Assembly (NCBI GenBank): GCA_021234155.1
Contig: JAJEKV010000015.1
Span: 8,803,046-8,867,045 of the forward strand
Length of the DNA stretch: 64,000 nt
Reading direction: 5' to 3'
Source: Isoetes taiwanensis
Taxonomy: Eukaryota > Streptophyta > Lycopodiopsida > Isoetales > Isoetaceae
Position numbers and translations under genes: made by a program. The stretch's first letter is position 1. Every line of letters begins with the position of its first letter. The notes beneath the pieces are model-generated. The model saw nothing but the letters and a program-made list of their open reading frames with translations. It made no database searches and had not been told where the DNA came from. Positions 33,420 through 45,439 of the stretch are shown here, piece by piece.

Positions 33420-35350
33420 TAACGATTTAGGTAGGCTCTAATCCAACTATCAAGATCTCTGATCCTGTGAATCTTAAGCAGTGTCTTCATCGTCACTTCT
33501 CTTCATTCTTTGCACGACACCCATTGCCCTTTCAGAAGGACATGCAATTGGCCGTGTTGACTTAGGTGCGTCGCATTATTTCTGAAGAGCAGAGGTTGCT
33601 TCTTGAGTCCAATATCGTAAAGGAGGACTTAAAAGCAGCTGTGGCTCTCTTGAAAAAGGACAAGTGCCACGAGATGTGATGGTTTTCCTATTGAATTCTT
33701 CGAAGTCTTTGGGGCCCGGGAGGATGACATATATGATGCCTTTTGTGAGTTTGATTTAGGAGCCTTGATAAGATTTTGAATCACGGTTTGTATCTCTCTC
33801 ATTCCAAAACCTTAGGAACCCAAGACTATTTACATTTGGCCCTAGTACATTCTTTACGTCCTCTCAGTATACAAGATCTTTGCTAAGACATTGGCGGAAA
33901 AAGTCCGAGACATCTTAGGTCGTGGCTATCTAGTCAACACAATCGGCTTTCTCCTCGTCGTTGTATTCTCAACAAGCGTAGGCTGCTATGAAGGAAGAAT
34001 ATATTGGGCGGGTTCTGGGGGTCATAGAAGCGGTGTATCTTAAGCTTGATTTTGCTAAAAGCTTACGATAGTATTGATTAGGGGTTTCTTGGAGAAGTGT
34101 CTTCTTGCACTTGGGTTTGGGGAGTCATTCACATGGAATGTCATGAAGCTCTATACATCGGCCCGGATCTCTGTCCTTTTCGAGTGAGCCATCGATATTT
34201 TTATAGTGGGTAGAGGAATTAGGCAAGGTTGTCCCTTAGCACCCTTGCTTTTCACAATTGTGGCGAAGTATTATCCAGGCTCTTCTCGTGGCTACCAAGA
34301 TGGCATTATTCAAGGCCTCCCAATGGGCCGATGGTTCTCAAAAGGTATGTAACCAATATCTTTTGATGACACTTTTTGTTCCTAATTGAGAAGTGAGAAT
34401 CTTAAGTAATGCTAAGCTATTGTTAGACACATTCTCCTTAACATCGGGGAGTTCTTGTAGGGTGGCAAAATGTATGACTTTGTGGGACGTTGGACTGACC
34501 CCATCCCTCCACAATATTACGGACTATCCATGGAAGATTCTTACGCATGGCAATACCACAAAGTTGCTTGGTATCGGTTGGAATTCCGTCTCGGCCCGGA
34601 TGCTTGGGATGAAATCATTAGTGGGTTGCAAAAGCACTTGTTTTGGTGGAATCTGACTAAGCTGTCTATGCGGTCGAATCAACGTGGCTAAATGTGTTCT
34701 TAGTAATACTCATGTCTACATGGCATCGCTCTATTAACTCATGATGTAAGATGGAGGAGATTGTAGCGTATCGTCGAAAATTTTATTTGGGGTGGAAATG
34801 AGTTAGGGCGGTGGTCAAGGTAGCTTGGGCAAAATTCATTAGACCTAGGACATTTGGACTGGTTGTCTTGGTATGTTGGATTTTCACCTCCAAAGCAAGG
34901 TGATGATATCAAAGTTTATTTGGAGGATTTTCATTGGTAAGGATGATTCTTTTTAGTCGAGGTTGTTGGTGCGGTCGATTCGACATTGTCTCCCATTTCA
35001 TAAGGCCCGACATTAAGCCCCTCATTCCTTGGGCTTTGCTTTATCATATGCATCGTATCCTAATGCTTCTCCCCTTTCTAAAGGGGTTGCTTCTTTGCTT
35101 GGGACCTTTATCGGTCTCTTTTCCATATTAATCCTAAGGCTTGTCTTCAGTTATGGAATTCTCTCTTGTTTCCAATTAGATTGCACCTTGTATAGCCCAT
35201 CAATCATACACAAATTTTATATCATGTCGGGGCACATGAAAATAGATCAAATTTTAGACACAAGCAATATTTTTGCGATTGATCGATGTATAATGGCGTT
35301 CTTAAATTTGGCTACATATTTCATGGGTGCTCCACTAATGTTATTCTGAG
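33420..35350 (+). pseudogene. LINE reverse-transcriptase fragment, plus strand, decayed
   Basis: Across frames I read TLAEKVRDILGR (about 33880), STQSAF (33940), YLKLDFAKS (34035-34065, RT box A), WGFLEKCLLALGF (34080-34120, partly shifted) and GRGIRQGCPLAPLL (34205-34250, RT box B). No YxDD box is clear; the expected place near 34350-34380 reads SFDDTF. Downstream frames to 35349 look like LINE C-terminal sequence but are unassigned. A separate lineage from the LINE at 5322. Confidence 0.65.
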
Positions 35351-35639
35351 ATATCCCTCAACATATAGTGTCTTTACCTGAAAAAAGGAGATTACGATCC
35401 TTTGTAACATCAGTCTGGTCCAGTCCAAAGATGGGGTTGGAGCAAGTGTGATAAAAATGAAAGACATGTTTATGATAGTAAGGCTCTTAGGAAGCTTTGT
35501 GCAGAATATCTTCTATATCCTCTTTTCTTACCTCCACTTCCAAAGCCCCAAAAAGATATCCTAGGTACTTCAGAAGCTACCAGAATGTGCTTCAAGAGCT
35601 ACAGATTGCTCAGTTGTTGTATGCAAGAATGGTGTTGTA

Positions 35640-36600
35640 TCGGAATAGGTAAGAATGGAGCAATGATGTCCTTTAGTACCAAAGCTTAAGCTGGAAGAAA
35701 CGATTAACGAAACAAATCTGATGAGACATGTCTTTGAGTGAATTAGAAACCAAACTTAGTGAATCTAGTTATACCATATGTGGTTGCAAAGCAAAGATTC
35801 TGACTTTAGGCACTAAAATTAAAAGCGACAAGGGGCTTGAAGTAAATGAGCTAGGGGATAAAATTATCTAAAGCGGCGGTCATCGAGCTAGAAAGCGAGG
35901 GACTTCATGCATCAAAGCAAGGCACAAAGCTTAGGGCCGCTATGGTAACGAGTTTGAAACAAAACTAGCCCAAGAGAAAGAATGTGTGTCCCACTTTGGA
36001 AAATAAGGTTGTGAAGCTAGAAACTCACTTGAAACCACACCGTTGGAAAAGCTAATACAGCGAGAGGAAACAAAGTGGCGGACTTAGAAACCCAACTCTC
36101 TCTAAAACAACGGGCGGTCGGAAATCTGCAACTTCGGTTCCCTTGTAGCATTTGAACAAAGATATCTAAGCTTGAAGAATTCTTTGAAAGTTTCCTCTCT
36201 GAAAGCTAAGGCAGCGAGAAGGAAATTGTGCGAGCTTAAAAAAGAGTTAGAGAACACCGCAGAAAAATCTCTCGGCTTGAGCAGGTTCTAAAAAAGCAAC
36301 CTCCTATAAATCGATACAATGGAAGCGAGTTGGCCCAAGCTAAAACCAAGTTTCTAAATTGAGAGCTCAAATTAGAGTTAAAACAAAATCTGATACAACC
36401 CGGAGTAAATAAAGCAGGATTCACGTACCAAATTAGCAAAGGCAGAGGCGAGCTGTCCATGTTGGAAGCAAATCTTGGCCTCTGTTGAAAAAGGCTGGTA
36501 AATCGGAGGTTAAAAGGCTGCCGAGCGCAAATAGAGTAACCCGAGCTACCGCAATTTGGAAAGGGCATGTCCATTTGGCGGTTTAAGAAGATCCAAAATC
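35640..36600 (+). pseudogene. Coiled-coil protein pseudogene
   Basis: Frames keep yielding heptad-rich, E/K/L-rich text such as LSELETKLSESSYTICGCKA, KLCELKKELENTAEKSLGL and KVSSLKAKAARR, with repeated ELE-K-L units, broken every 50-100 bases by stops or shifts. A long coiled-coil protein is likely the source; family unknown. It may be the nucleic-acid-binding or structural ORF of a retroelement, since LINE sequence adjoins upstream. Confidence 0.35.
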
Positions 36601-37327
36601 TCCGGGACTTTCAACTCTTATGAGCAATCTTGTAAAAAAAAATGGCCTCGAGAATGGTGTAGAATGCAAAAACCCGGATCAAAAACAAAATTTGCATCAA
36701 AATGTCCAAAGGCGTTAAACAATCGATGAGCGAATGATGAACGATTTAAGGCCTCCCTAGCCTTTGGCCCGGACCTCTACCCTGCGCATTACAAACCGGA
36801 GACTACATCTCCACTTTTCGCCTGCGCCGATCACGAGGAAGCGGCCCCGGACCTTTGCCCTCGCAACCCAACCAAAGCGGAGATCGCATCTCCACCTTCA
36901 CTTTGGCTCATGTGGAATCCACGCCATCTAAGTGTATTCAGGGGTCCCTCAAATCCCAAAAGTCCACAGCCGTCCACAAGGAATATGCTACAACATTCTT
37001 CAATCGCGGCCCTCTATTCGTCTTGCCCCATACTCCCCAGGGGTTGCCCTACGGGCAACCCAAAAAACTTACGTATGAAAGCTATGCGTTGTTTTTGGGT
37101 GAAGGCCACACTTAAAAACCATGTGCTATTTTGGTTTGGAATGTGTTGTGTTTGTCTAAAAATCATGGTAAAAATCACACTTGGAAAAAACTACACTTGA
37201 GAACCAAAAACGATATATGGAAACTAAATTCTTACATTTGAAAACCACACTTAAGAAACGCTCACACTCTCTCCTCCGATTTGGGTTATTAAATAAATTA
37301 GTGGAGATTCTTCCGGGCTTTCAATAT
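36601..37327. other. Unannotated stretch
   Basis: Two overlapping frames (36855-37115, 36910-37200) without recognisable motifs. Includes imperfect repeats of a phrase like AAAACCACACTT near 37120-37260. Confidence 0.35.
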
Positions 37328-37367
37328 GGAAACCCTTCCGATTTCCATGAAATCTGGAAGGGTTTCC
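37328..37367. repeat. Hairpin built from GGAAACCCTTCC units
   Basis: GGAAACCCTTCCGATTTC and GAAATCTGGAAGGGTTTCC flank a 3-base loop, forming an 18-bp imperfect stem. A further inverted unit (GGAAGGGTTTTC) follows at 37382. The same units recur at 40090-40515. Confidence 0.8.
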
Positions 37368-37419
37368 ACATCTTAAAGCTCGGAAGGGTTTTCATAAAAA
37401 ATATAAATAGATTATTTTT

Positions 37420-40085
37420 TGGGGGAAGAGATATCCATCGCTAATTAATTCTTAGAAATTAATTCCTAGGGCGCTTTTTAGAGAAAGGGATTTTTTTTTG
37501 TCTTACCTCTTGTTCTGGGAAGTTAGAAAGTACTTCAGGCAGAATTAGGTAAGTCCTTCAAGCAGACCAGGAAGTGTTTCAGGCGATTAAGGCGACCAGG
37601 AAGTGTTTCATGCGATTTCCTTCCATGTTTCTACAAAGTGTTTATATTCAGTAATTGCTTTTGGGATTCAAGAACGGTTTTAGTGATTCAATCAGGTATG
37701 AAGGAAGAAGCCAATGTTCAAGTGGATTTAACGAGTTCACGAATCATTGCCCACATGTTTTATTTTTTTCTTTTGTAGGAAATTAGGAAGGCAGGGCCGA
37801 GGCGTGACGAGAGGCAACCTCTACATTTCCTTTTGGTTTATCTTCCGTTCCTAGGCATCTGCCCTACTACATAATGATATAGACACAAGGAAGCAACAGG
37901 CAAAATTTCTGTAAGAGTGCACGAAGCCAAATCAAAACCGTCGGAATTCCTTGGGCTTTTTTTGCAACTGATGGTAATTTCTTTTTTGCAAGGTTTCCAT
38001 GGCAAGGCAGTAAGCACATGAAGCACAAATGAAGCAGCTAATCCACGGTAAAATTTCTATAAATTTGCATGCCATTTTCTCTATAAATCTGCCGTTTCCT
38101 CTTATAAATGTGCCGAATCTATTCTATTTGAAAGGGGACCGCTTAATAGTAAAAAACTATGGTGTAGGTCTCCTATTCTTACAGTAATGGAACTTGGTCT
38201 GGCAATAATTCTTACATTTAACTCCTTCTTGCGGATCTTTGCTAGCTCACGTTTTGAAACATTTTTCGGGTTCTCTATCTTCCTTTTTAAGCAATTTTAC
38301 TCCCAGGCATACATCTTACTAGATTGCTAACAAACTTTAGTAAACCTAAGAAGAGTATGCGATCTACCTAATCGAGTTTGAACTTGTTAACATTTGTTTT
38401 CACGTTAGCGTTCAACCATCAGAATTATACAGGGATAAGTAGCACGACCTGGGTTTTTCTTAGTTATTATGATGTTGTTTAGATGTGGAAGTCTATGTTG
38501 TCTGTTATATGCTTTACATTAGTAATGCCTTGTGCTTTTAGGGTCGAACAAATCAACCACAGCAAATGCAACGAGAAAGATCATAAGTGCATTAACTACA
38601 AAAGGTAGATAATTATGAAGGATTAATGAGTACTTCATTTATGCCCGGAATATGTTATTTGCAGTTGCAGTGGTTTTAGGTTGCTTGGCGTGATTACCAT
38701 GCACAACATACGATTTGCAGATTATGCTATTGTACTTTGGAAAGAATTCAAATGGTCTTCCGGGTTTAAAATTCATCTTTTTGTAGCTGTGAATGAAGGT
38801 ACATCAAGTTACTTATTTCCGACTGAGTGGGTTTTTTTGAATTTGATAAATAATTGGTGTGTGTACCTGATTCTTTTAGAATAAGAAGTTGCAAAAGCAT
38901 TTCTTTGATTGGTTGATATGAAAGAGTTCATAGTGTAGGCCATCTGATTCTTTCAGAATAAGGAGTTACTCTCTCCTTCTTAATAAAGGCAGAAAGCATT
39001 GTTTTAAATCAAGTATTGGTCAAATATCAAAGAATTAGTTGGAAGCTATTGTATGTATCCTACATTATACAAGTTCCTACATTATAATGTATCCTACATT
39101 ATATCCTATATTGTATAAACTGAATGGAAGTGGTTGTCTTGTTATTAGAGTTGAAGGAAATGTATTTTCCCATGATATGGCCCTGGAAATAAGTGACATC
39201 ATCCAGATTTACACTACATGGCAGGAAATTGCTATCTTTCTCTGGATCTTATGTTCACATCTGTGATTACCCTTTATTCCAAGGTTGGGAAATGTGATAC
39301 ACACTATCCTGGTCAAACATTGTACATGCATGGCAGATTAATACACGAGATTCTAAAGCTTCAATATGTTTGCGCCGTCAATTCAATTCAATTTTAAGAT
39401 TTGGTAGCAAAATAATTTGACCAAAAGAACCATGATCTAAAACCAGGACTTTCCATAATTTGTACCTTGTACAAGGAAACAATAATGACCCAAAAAGAGA
39501 AAAGTACGTTTGTGAATGGGCACATATGGTACCTTGGGAGAGGCGTACAGAATAATGTATACTATTGTTCTCTAGACCATTATTAACCTTAATAGAATCT
39601 TACAGAGAAGCTCTAGACTTTGGTTTGTTTCCAAGTCGTTTGGTATCAAGATTCAGATTTCAAGGGCTGATACACAGAAATAGTATTATAAAACCAACCG
39701 AGAACTCTGTGAATCGCTAGTTATGGCTCCACCATAGACAACAGCTTCACTCTTACAAGAAGTTCCATGTTATAGTTGGGTGTTAAGTGCCAGAATTTTT
39801 TAGATTAAAACTGGTTCAAGCATAGTGTCCGATATTTACCTCTCTGTGGACCACTATCTATCTATCTATCTATCTATCTTAGCCTGTTTGCCTTTGATCA
39901 GCCCTGTCTATCTTAGCTTTTTATTTTTTGTGTATTAAAGTCGTTTGCACATGTTTAATATTATAATCTACTGGTCTCAATCTCTTTGATTCTTTCACAA
40001 GCTTGGAGGTAGTTTTTTGCAGTTCCTCCATTGTGCCTTTGGGGTTTCAATTCTTAGTTAATCTTACCCCATAGAATTTTTAACT
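37420..40085. other. AT-rich region between the two GGAAACCCTTCC clusters
   Basis: Holds duplicated GACCAGGAAGTGTTTCA phrases (37545-37610), TACATTATA-type repeats (39055-39115) and a TCTA microsatellite (39848-39880). No supported gene. Confidence 0.4.
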
Positions 40086-40089
40086 GCAT

Positions 40090-40515
40090 GTGGAAACCCT
40101 ACCTAATTTCCTCCTTGTGCGAAAACCCTTCCTATTTTCCTCCTCATTTGGAAACCCTTCCTAATTTCCATCATCCAAGGAAATTGGAAAAGATTTCCAC
40201 TCAAAATTTGAATTTTGAGGTGACGTGTACTTGATGGACGTGCGCCTTAATGTCGGGCGTCCGTGTCGAAAAGTGTGAGCCATAAAGGCTCACGTGTGTA
40301 AATATTTTGAAAAAAAAAAAAAATTCGTGGAAACCCTTCCTGTTTTCCTCGGAAACCCTTCCGATTTTCAAATATGGAAACCCTTCTGAATTTCCATGGA
40401 AACCCTTCCTGATTTCATAAATTGAAAATTTGGAAGGGTTTCCACAGAAACCATTCCGATTTTCCGTGGAAACCTTCCGGGGTTTCCATGGAAAATCGGA
40501 AGGGTTTTCACGGGA
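40090..40515. repeat. Cluster of about ten GGAAACCCTTCC units in both orientations
   Basis: Units of the form GGAAACCCTTCC-N-ATTTCC occur repeatedly from 40092, then in inverted form from about 40432. At 40456-40499 CCGATTTTCC-TGGAAACC pairs with GGTTTCCA-GGAAAATCGG around a short loop. The cluster abuts the LINE RT fragment at about 40515. Confidence 0.8.
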
Positions 40516-42086
40516 GGCCAACCCAAATCGGGCTACATCCATTGCAATCCTGCGCGTGATCAGGTGATCAATAGTGGAGTGTTTTTGTCTGAAACCAGCC
40601 TGTCCATTAGCTCTTAAATCATGCTCTTCAATCTATTTAACAATATTAGACTCTAGTAAAAAAGCTTGGAAAATATACTAGATATCAAAATGGTCCTGTA
40701 ATGACTAATATCCGACTTATCACCTCCTTTGAAGATCGGTACCACTCGATTGACCTGCCACGTTTTAGGAAAACCTTCATACAACGCCATGTTAAACATC
40801 TTCACGAGAGGTTCTATCAGCTGATCTCCCACCCATTTTAACATCTCTGCCACAACACCACGCGCATCAGCAGCTTTATCATTAGCAAGTCTTGTAATTC
40901 TAGCTGTGACATCTTCAATTGTAATAGAAGTTTCCCTCTCATCATGTTCCATATCATATTTGATTCGACCCCGTCCAATTGGTACAGTTTCTTAACATGT
41001 TAAAACAACTCCATGGCATTTAAAGTTGGAATATCTGCGGTTTTCATTTTCATTCGGTTCCAGAAAATTTTAGGTTCCCGTATCAAATCATACATGTGTC
41101 TTACTTGGCTCTCTCGTAGAAATTGCCTCTTTTTCTTGCGAATGAGAGTGACATACTTCTTCTTTTTCAATTTTTTGTCCCCTGCTTCCTTTGTCGCATG
41201 ATATTCTCTACGTTTGGCCTTACAAGAGTCATCATACCAACTGCTACATGGCAGTCCCTTTACTTCCGTTTATGCATAGAACTTTTTATTGCTGCATCAA
41301 GGAGAAACTCTGTGATCTGCCTATCCATATCCACTACTTTCATCGTGCCCTCCAACCTTGACATCCCTGCTTCACATATTATTTTATATATCTATTGATC
41401 GTTCTTAACAGAACTAGGCACATTACCAACCTCCAAATGAAATGTTAATGGGGCATGATCTGATTCCGGCTGCTGTTCCTACACTTTTAACAGCCTAATT
41501 CTCTGTGAGACCCCTTCCTCTCCTATGATGTAATCCATAATGCTTTTCCCTCTGCGCATACACTTCCTTGATCCTGGAAATGTGTGCAACCCATTAAGTA
41601 TTCTTAGATCTAATCAACTGCACATGTCCAGTAGCAATTTGCCCATATGCATGGTGTATGCCTTATCATCTGATTCTCTTGCCCATCCTGCTAACTTCAA
41701 TTCTTCAGCATCCATCTCTTCCATCCACATGGGGTCCCCATCCTGATCTAACACTGATGCCTGCCTATTTGCTATTCTGCCAATACTGCCTTTGTCATAA
41801 GCTTTCTTGTGTATCAGATGATAGTAACAACACATAAATACACCTTGCTATATCCCATTATTTCAATCCAAAGGTACTATTTGGTGCTGCTGACTTGTAC
41901 CTCTTTCACCAAATGACCAAATTGCTCTCGAACAAAGCATGCAATTCCACCATTACCTCTATATCTTGTCCCTATCTCATTCCAGACAGATGTTACTTTA
42001 CCAAAACCTGGTATGTCAGGTAGAGCTCCTCCTCCTTCTCCAATTGCCCCCAAATCGAATTGGGGCAAATTGGTTAAGTGTCCCAA
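40516..42086 (-). pseudogene. LINE endonuclease and RT N-terminal half, minus strand
   Basis: Minus strand 40653-40952 is one open frame with ITIEDVTARITRLANDKAAD and WQVNRVVPIFKGGDKSDISH, then YRTILISSIFSKLF: the RT N-terminal palm of LINEs. It continues in another frame to QAGFRQKHSTIDHL (about 40560-40600). Upstream in sense, 41877-42086 reads FGKVTSVWNEIGTRYRGNGG then IACFVRE, an APE endonuclease piece, with EN/linker text between. The usual S or G-D-G of the RT entry motif is ADARG. RT catalytic YADD is missing because the copy ends in the GGAAACCCTTCC cluster. Confidence 0.75.
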
Positions 42087-42129
42087 GTTAGCAGGTCTGC
42101 CTTGCCCAATCGATTTGGGCCAGGTGGCA

Positions 42130-43380
42130 ATTCTATATTGGTTAATATTAACTAATTTAATATTTCAACCCCTTTTAATATCAGGTTAAGCTCTAAATTC
42201 GAATTAGGGTTTAAGGTTAGGTTTCCACCTTAATAATTAATGATTTACATAGCTAACTTTAGCTTATGAATAATTAATGCGCCATTAACTATTTATAGTG
42301 ATGTGTCATGTATTTATACCTTAAAGGCGTATAAATACGTGGAACGTCACAAAAATCCATTCTAGCTGTAAACTTCAAGTGCCATAGGCAATGTTCCTTT
42401 CTAGGCCATTTTCAATATCCATGACATCTAAATCCGGCTTTGTTAACTCAGTCTTAGGCTTAGATTTGTGTGCAAGTTTTCTTCCGTTTTCTTCTTTTTT
42501 TTGCATTCTCTGAAGAGTTTATTCTGATACGCAAAGTCAAAGACTTTATATGCAGATATGCAAGTCTGTGTATGCAAAAACCAAAATTGGGTTGGGGATT
42601 TTTTTTTCCTTACAGTTATTGTATACACAGATACCTTGGGCAGAACCTTCTGGTGCACTTAAGCTGTTGAATATCCAAGCTATTGAGGAGTCGTATTTTT
42701 TTTCAAATTGTTGTGTGGAGTTGTTACATCACCAATATATGCTAACATAAATGCAAAGCTTGGCATACCTACTTTTATGATGATCCTTTTGGCCATGCTC
42801 TAAGTGCATTCCAGGAAAGAACATTCATGCTAACTTCCATTGTTTTCTAACGATCTCTTCTAACTTTTGAACAATAATCTCTTTTTCTTTTTTTCTTCCT
42901 TTTTTTGAAGCTTCTACTTCTTTACTAGTGGTGGCGCTTCTAGCATGTAAAGTAATGCGGAGGGCATTGTTGAAGCCATATGTATGCTTTGAAATATTCA
43001 TTATCTTACTAGCTAGAGAAGTCAATAACTTTATTTTCATTGCAGGTCGCATTATATCAATAATTCAAAACCGATGGCATTATTAATCTAATGCAAATTT
43101 ATGTAAGTTTCTTGCAGAACAAGGATTTGCCAGTGTCATTTTGGACAAACATTCAAGCAGAATGAGTTTGTGCCTTAATTTGTGCAGTATATAATGATTG
43201 ACATCTTAGTGCTATAGATACAATATCTTGAACAGGTTGAAGTAATTTGTAATGCCATAACATGGTAATGTAAATCCAAACTAAACCTTTCTTCTCTTCA
43301 TTATTATGCCCATTTTGGTTGTAGTTCCTCCCCTTTTTTTGTTCTAGATTTTTAGATTCCTATTCATTGTGATCAATTTC
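42130..43380. other. AT-rich intergenic, no gene seen
   Basis: Short frames only. A TATA-like stretch and LTR-like text at 42120-42420 were not resolved into an element. Confidence 0.35.
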
Positions 43381-43384
43381 TCAG

Positions 43385-43457
43385 TAATATTACGTAATTT
43401 TGTAATGAATAGGCAGCTGACGTAATATTACGAATAGGAGAGCTGACGTAATATTAC
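43385..43457. repeat. Cluster of GCTGACGTAATATTACGTAA palindromic units
   Basis: TAATATTAC occurs at 43385-43393, 43423-43431 and 43449-43457, the latter two preceded by GCTGACG; a fourth GCTGACGT lies at 43494. ACGTAATATTACGT is a perfect 14-base palindrome and includes TGACGTAA, a bZIP-type site. Confidence 0.8.
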
Positions 43458-44237
43458 GTAATGAGTTGCAATATAATTTGGCAATTTTGGAGAGCTGACG
43501 TTCAGATATTTGCTGTGACAAGGAGAGAGCAAATTATGCACACGAGAGGAAAGCATTGGAACAATACAGGATTCAGCTCTCCTTTCAATCATAATAGTGG
43601 ATACATTTGGAAAAACAGAGATGAATAATTGTAATCGAGGTTGCTTTGATGTGCCAAATATAAGATTTGGATCAGGGGTTGCAATACGGAACCATTGATT
43701 GGGAAACACCACCTTGTTTGACTTATTTTGAAGACTAATTGTGGTTTCTAAGAGCTATTGTAAAACTGGATAGCATTTGGAAATACTTACTTCGGTATGC
43801 TCTGTTGTATTATATGTTCCTTATTTGATTATAATGTCTGGTGAAGGATTTTTTTGGAAGTCCGTGAGCCACATGCCATTACTTGGATAATGACTTTGCA
43901 ATTATCATTATCTCATCCACTTTTGTCAATATGTTGTTGTCATGCTCTTATGGTTTCCATGTGACTAAATTGCTTTATAGTGTCTTCAATATCCCAACAA
44001 CTACTAGAGGAGATAATACAAACTAGATAACACATCCAAATGTGAAAAGCTTAGAAATGCCCACTCGCCCATGTCCCCTAATGTCCAAAACATATTCTAA
44101 TTCTTAGAGGACATAGCATATTCTAATCTTATAAAACATAGCCATATCTTCTCCCTAATGTCCAAAACATATTGTAAGGTCTATTCACATCTTGTATTCT
44201 AATCCTATACAACATAACCATACTCCAGGTAAAAATT

Positions 44238-44375
44238 GGTTATATTCAAAGGTTAGCCATTGAATGGAAGAATACCTATAAAAGATAGTTGTATCAAGGT
44301 ATTATTATTGTTGTATCCAAAGGTTAGCCATTGCATGGAATAACACCTATAAACATTCGGTGTATCAAAAAATCA
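44238..44375 (+). repeat. Two diverged tandem units of about 74 bp
   Basis: AAAGGTTAGCCATTGAATGG and AAAGGTTAGCCATTGCATGG start equivalent blocks that end in TGTATCAA. The flanks 43460-44237 contain duplicated CCTAATGTCCAAAACATATT phrases. No gene seen in this region; the frame at 44415-44660 is unrecognised. Confidence 0.6.
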
Positions 44376-45167
44376 GAATAATACCTTTTTATTCAAAGCA
44401 CATGTAAGACCAAATTGATGGCCCCACACAATGTAGAATACCATGCGCTTCTTTTCTTTTTGGTTGGGTCCATAAGGTTCATCCAGGTTTTTTGGATTGC
44501 CCCTAGGGGGGCAAACCCTCGTTTATGTGGATCTCTGGCATATTCCAGGTATATGCTAGAATATACCCAGAATATGCTGGTGACTTCTCCAAACCCACTG
44601 TTCCGGGTAAACTGCTGGTCACCTGCGTACCCTAGCATTTGCGCTGAAGCTAAGATCTAACTCCTGGTGAGCCGGATATAGCAGAAATGTATTGAATGAG
44701 TATGGTCAAGGGAGCTACAGTGTTTGGGTCAATCTCAAAGTTATAGTAGAATTCGACATTTGAATTCAATAGTTAAATGATTATTGAGTTGTGAAGTTAA
44801 GACTTAAGGTTGTGAAATATTCTTGAAACTTATTGTACTAGATCAAGTTGTCTCATTGATAGTGATCTCTTCTTATTGAATTACTATATATCTTGATTTA
44901 ACTACAAAAAATTCAGAAACATCCCCATCTATGTGTAACTTCAACCCTCTTAATTCATTCTCCAAAAGATCTATCTGAGATGAGCTCTTTTGTTCATATT
45001 GCTTAAGCAAAATACTGCCACATCTGCCTAGGTGTTTTTATCTCTTAGTTTTAATCTAATTGTAGGACTTACCTTGCATGAGATAATCCCTTGTGCCTCT
45101 TTGATCTTGGTATATCCTGATCTTCCAGTAGCAGATCTTTGAATAATGGTAGTTCCTTCTCCTTCTC

Positions 45168-45431
45168 CTATACTTGCATTCCCAATGTTAGCATTAAAGA
45201 ACTTTCAGAAACAGACCTTACTGTCGTGTTGTTTTCAATAGCTATTTCAACACCTTCTGGATCCACAAGATCCCACAGATCTTCAACTTCAAGAATATGT
45301 TTGATAGAGTCTTTCCAGACTTGAAAGCCAGCTCCACCCTTGAATACATCCACACTGCTTAGCAAAGTTGCTCCAAACCTGCTTGACATCTTGATAGAAG
45401 AATTATCAAGCACAACCTGCTTTGATACCAA
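45168..45431 (-). pseudogene. Ty1/Copia gag N-terminal fragment
   Basis: The minus-strand frame contains FKGGAGFQVWKDSIKHILEV and EDLWDLVDPEG, the F.G..F..W...I...L...DLW..V motif of Copia gag polyproteins. It starts right after a primer-binding site. Only the first 87 codons are intact; the rest of the element is missing or unrecognisable. Confidence 0.75.
45419..45430 (-). other. Primer-binding site of the Copia fragment
   Basis: The minus strand reads TGGTATCAAAGC, the iMet-type site TGGTATCAGAGC with one change, next to the gag start. The adjacent 45435-46000 region is presumably the LTR, ending CCATCATT on the minus strand. Confidence 0.6.
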
Positions 45432-45439
45432 ATGATGGA

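Noticed and set aside
37328-40515. Interstitial telomere repeat
   Set aside because: AAACCCT occurs, but not as tandem TTTAGGG-type heptamers; the spacing is irregular and in both orientations.
43385-43457. Integrated geminivirus origin
   Set aside because: TAATATTAC is present, but without the GC-rich stem that flanks it in viral origins and without any Rep or coat-protein-like frame nearby.
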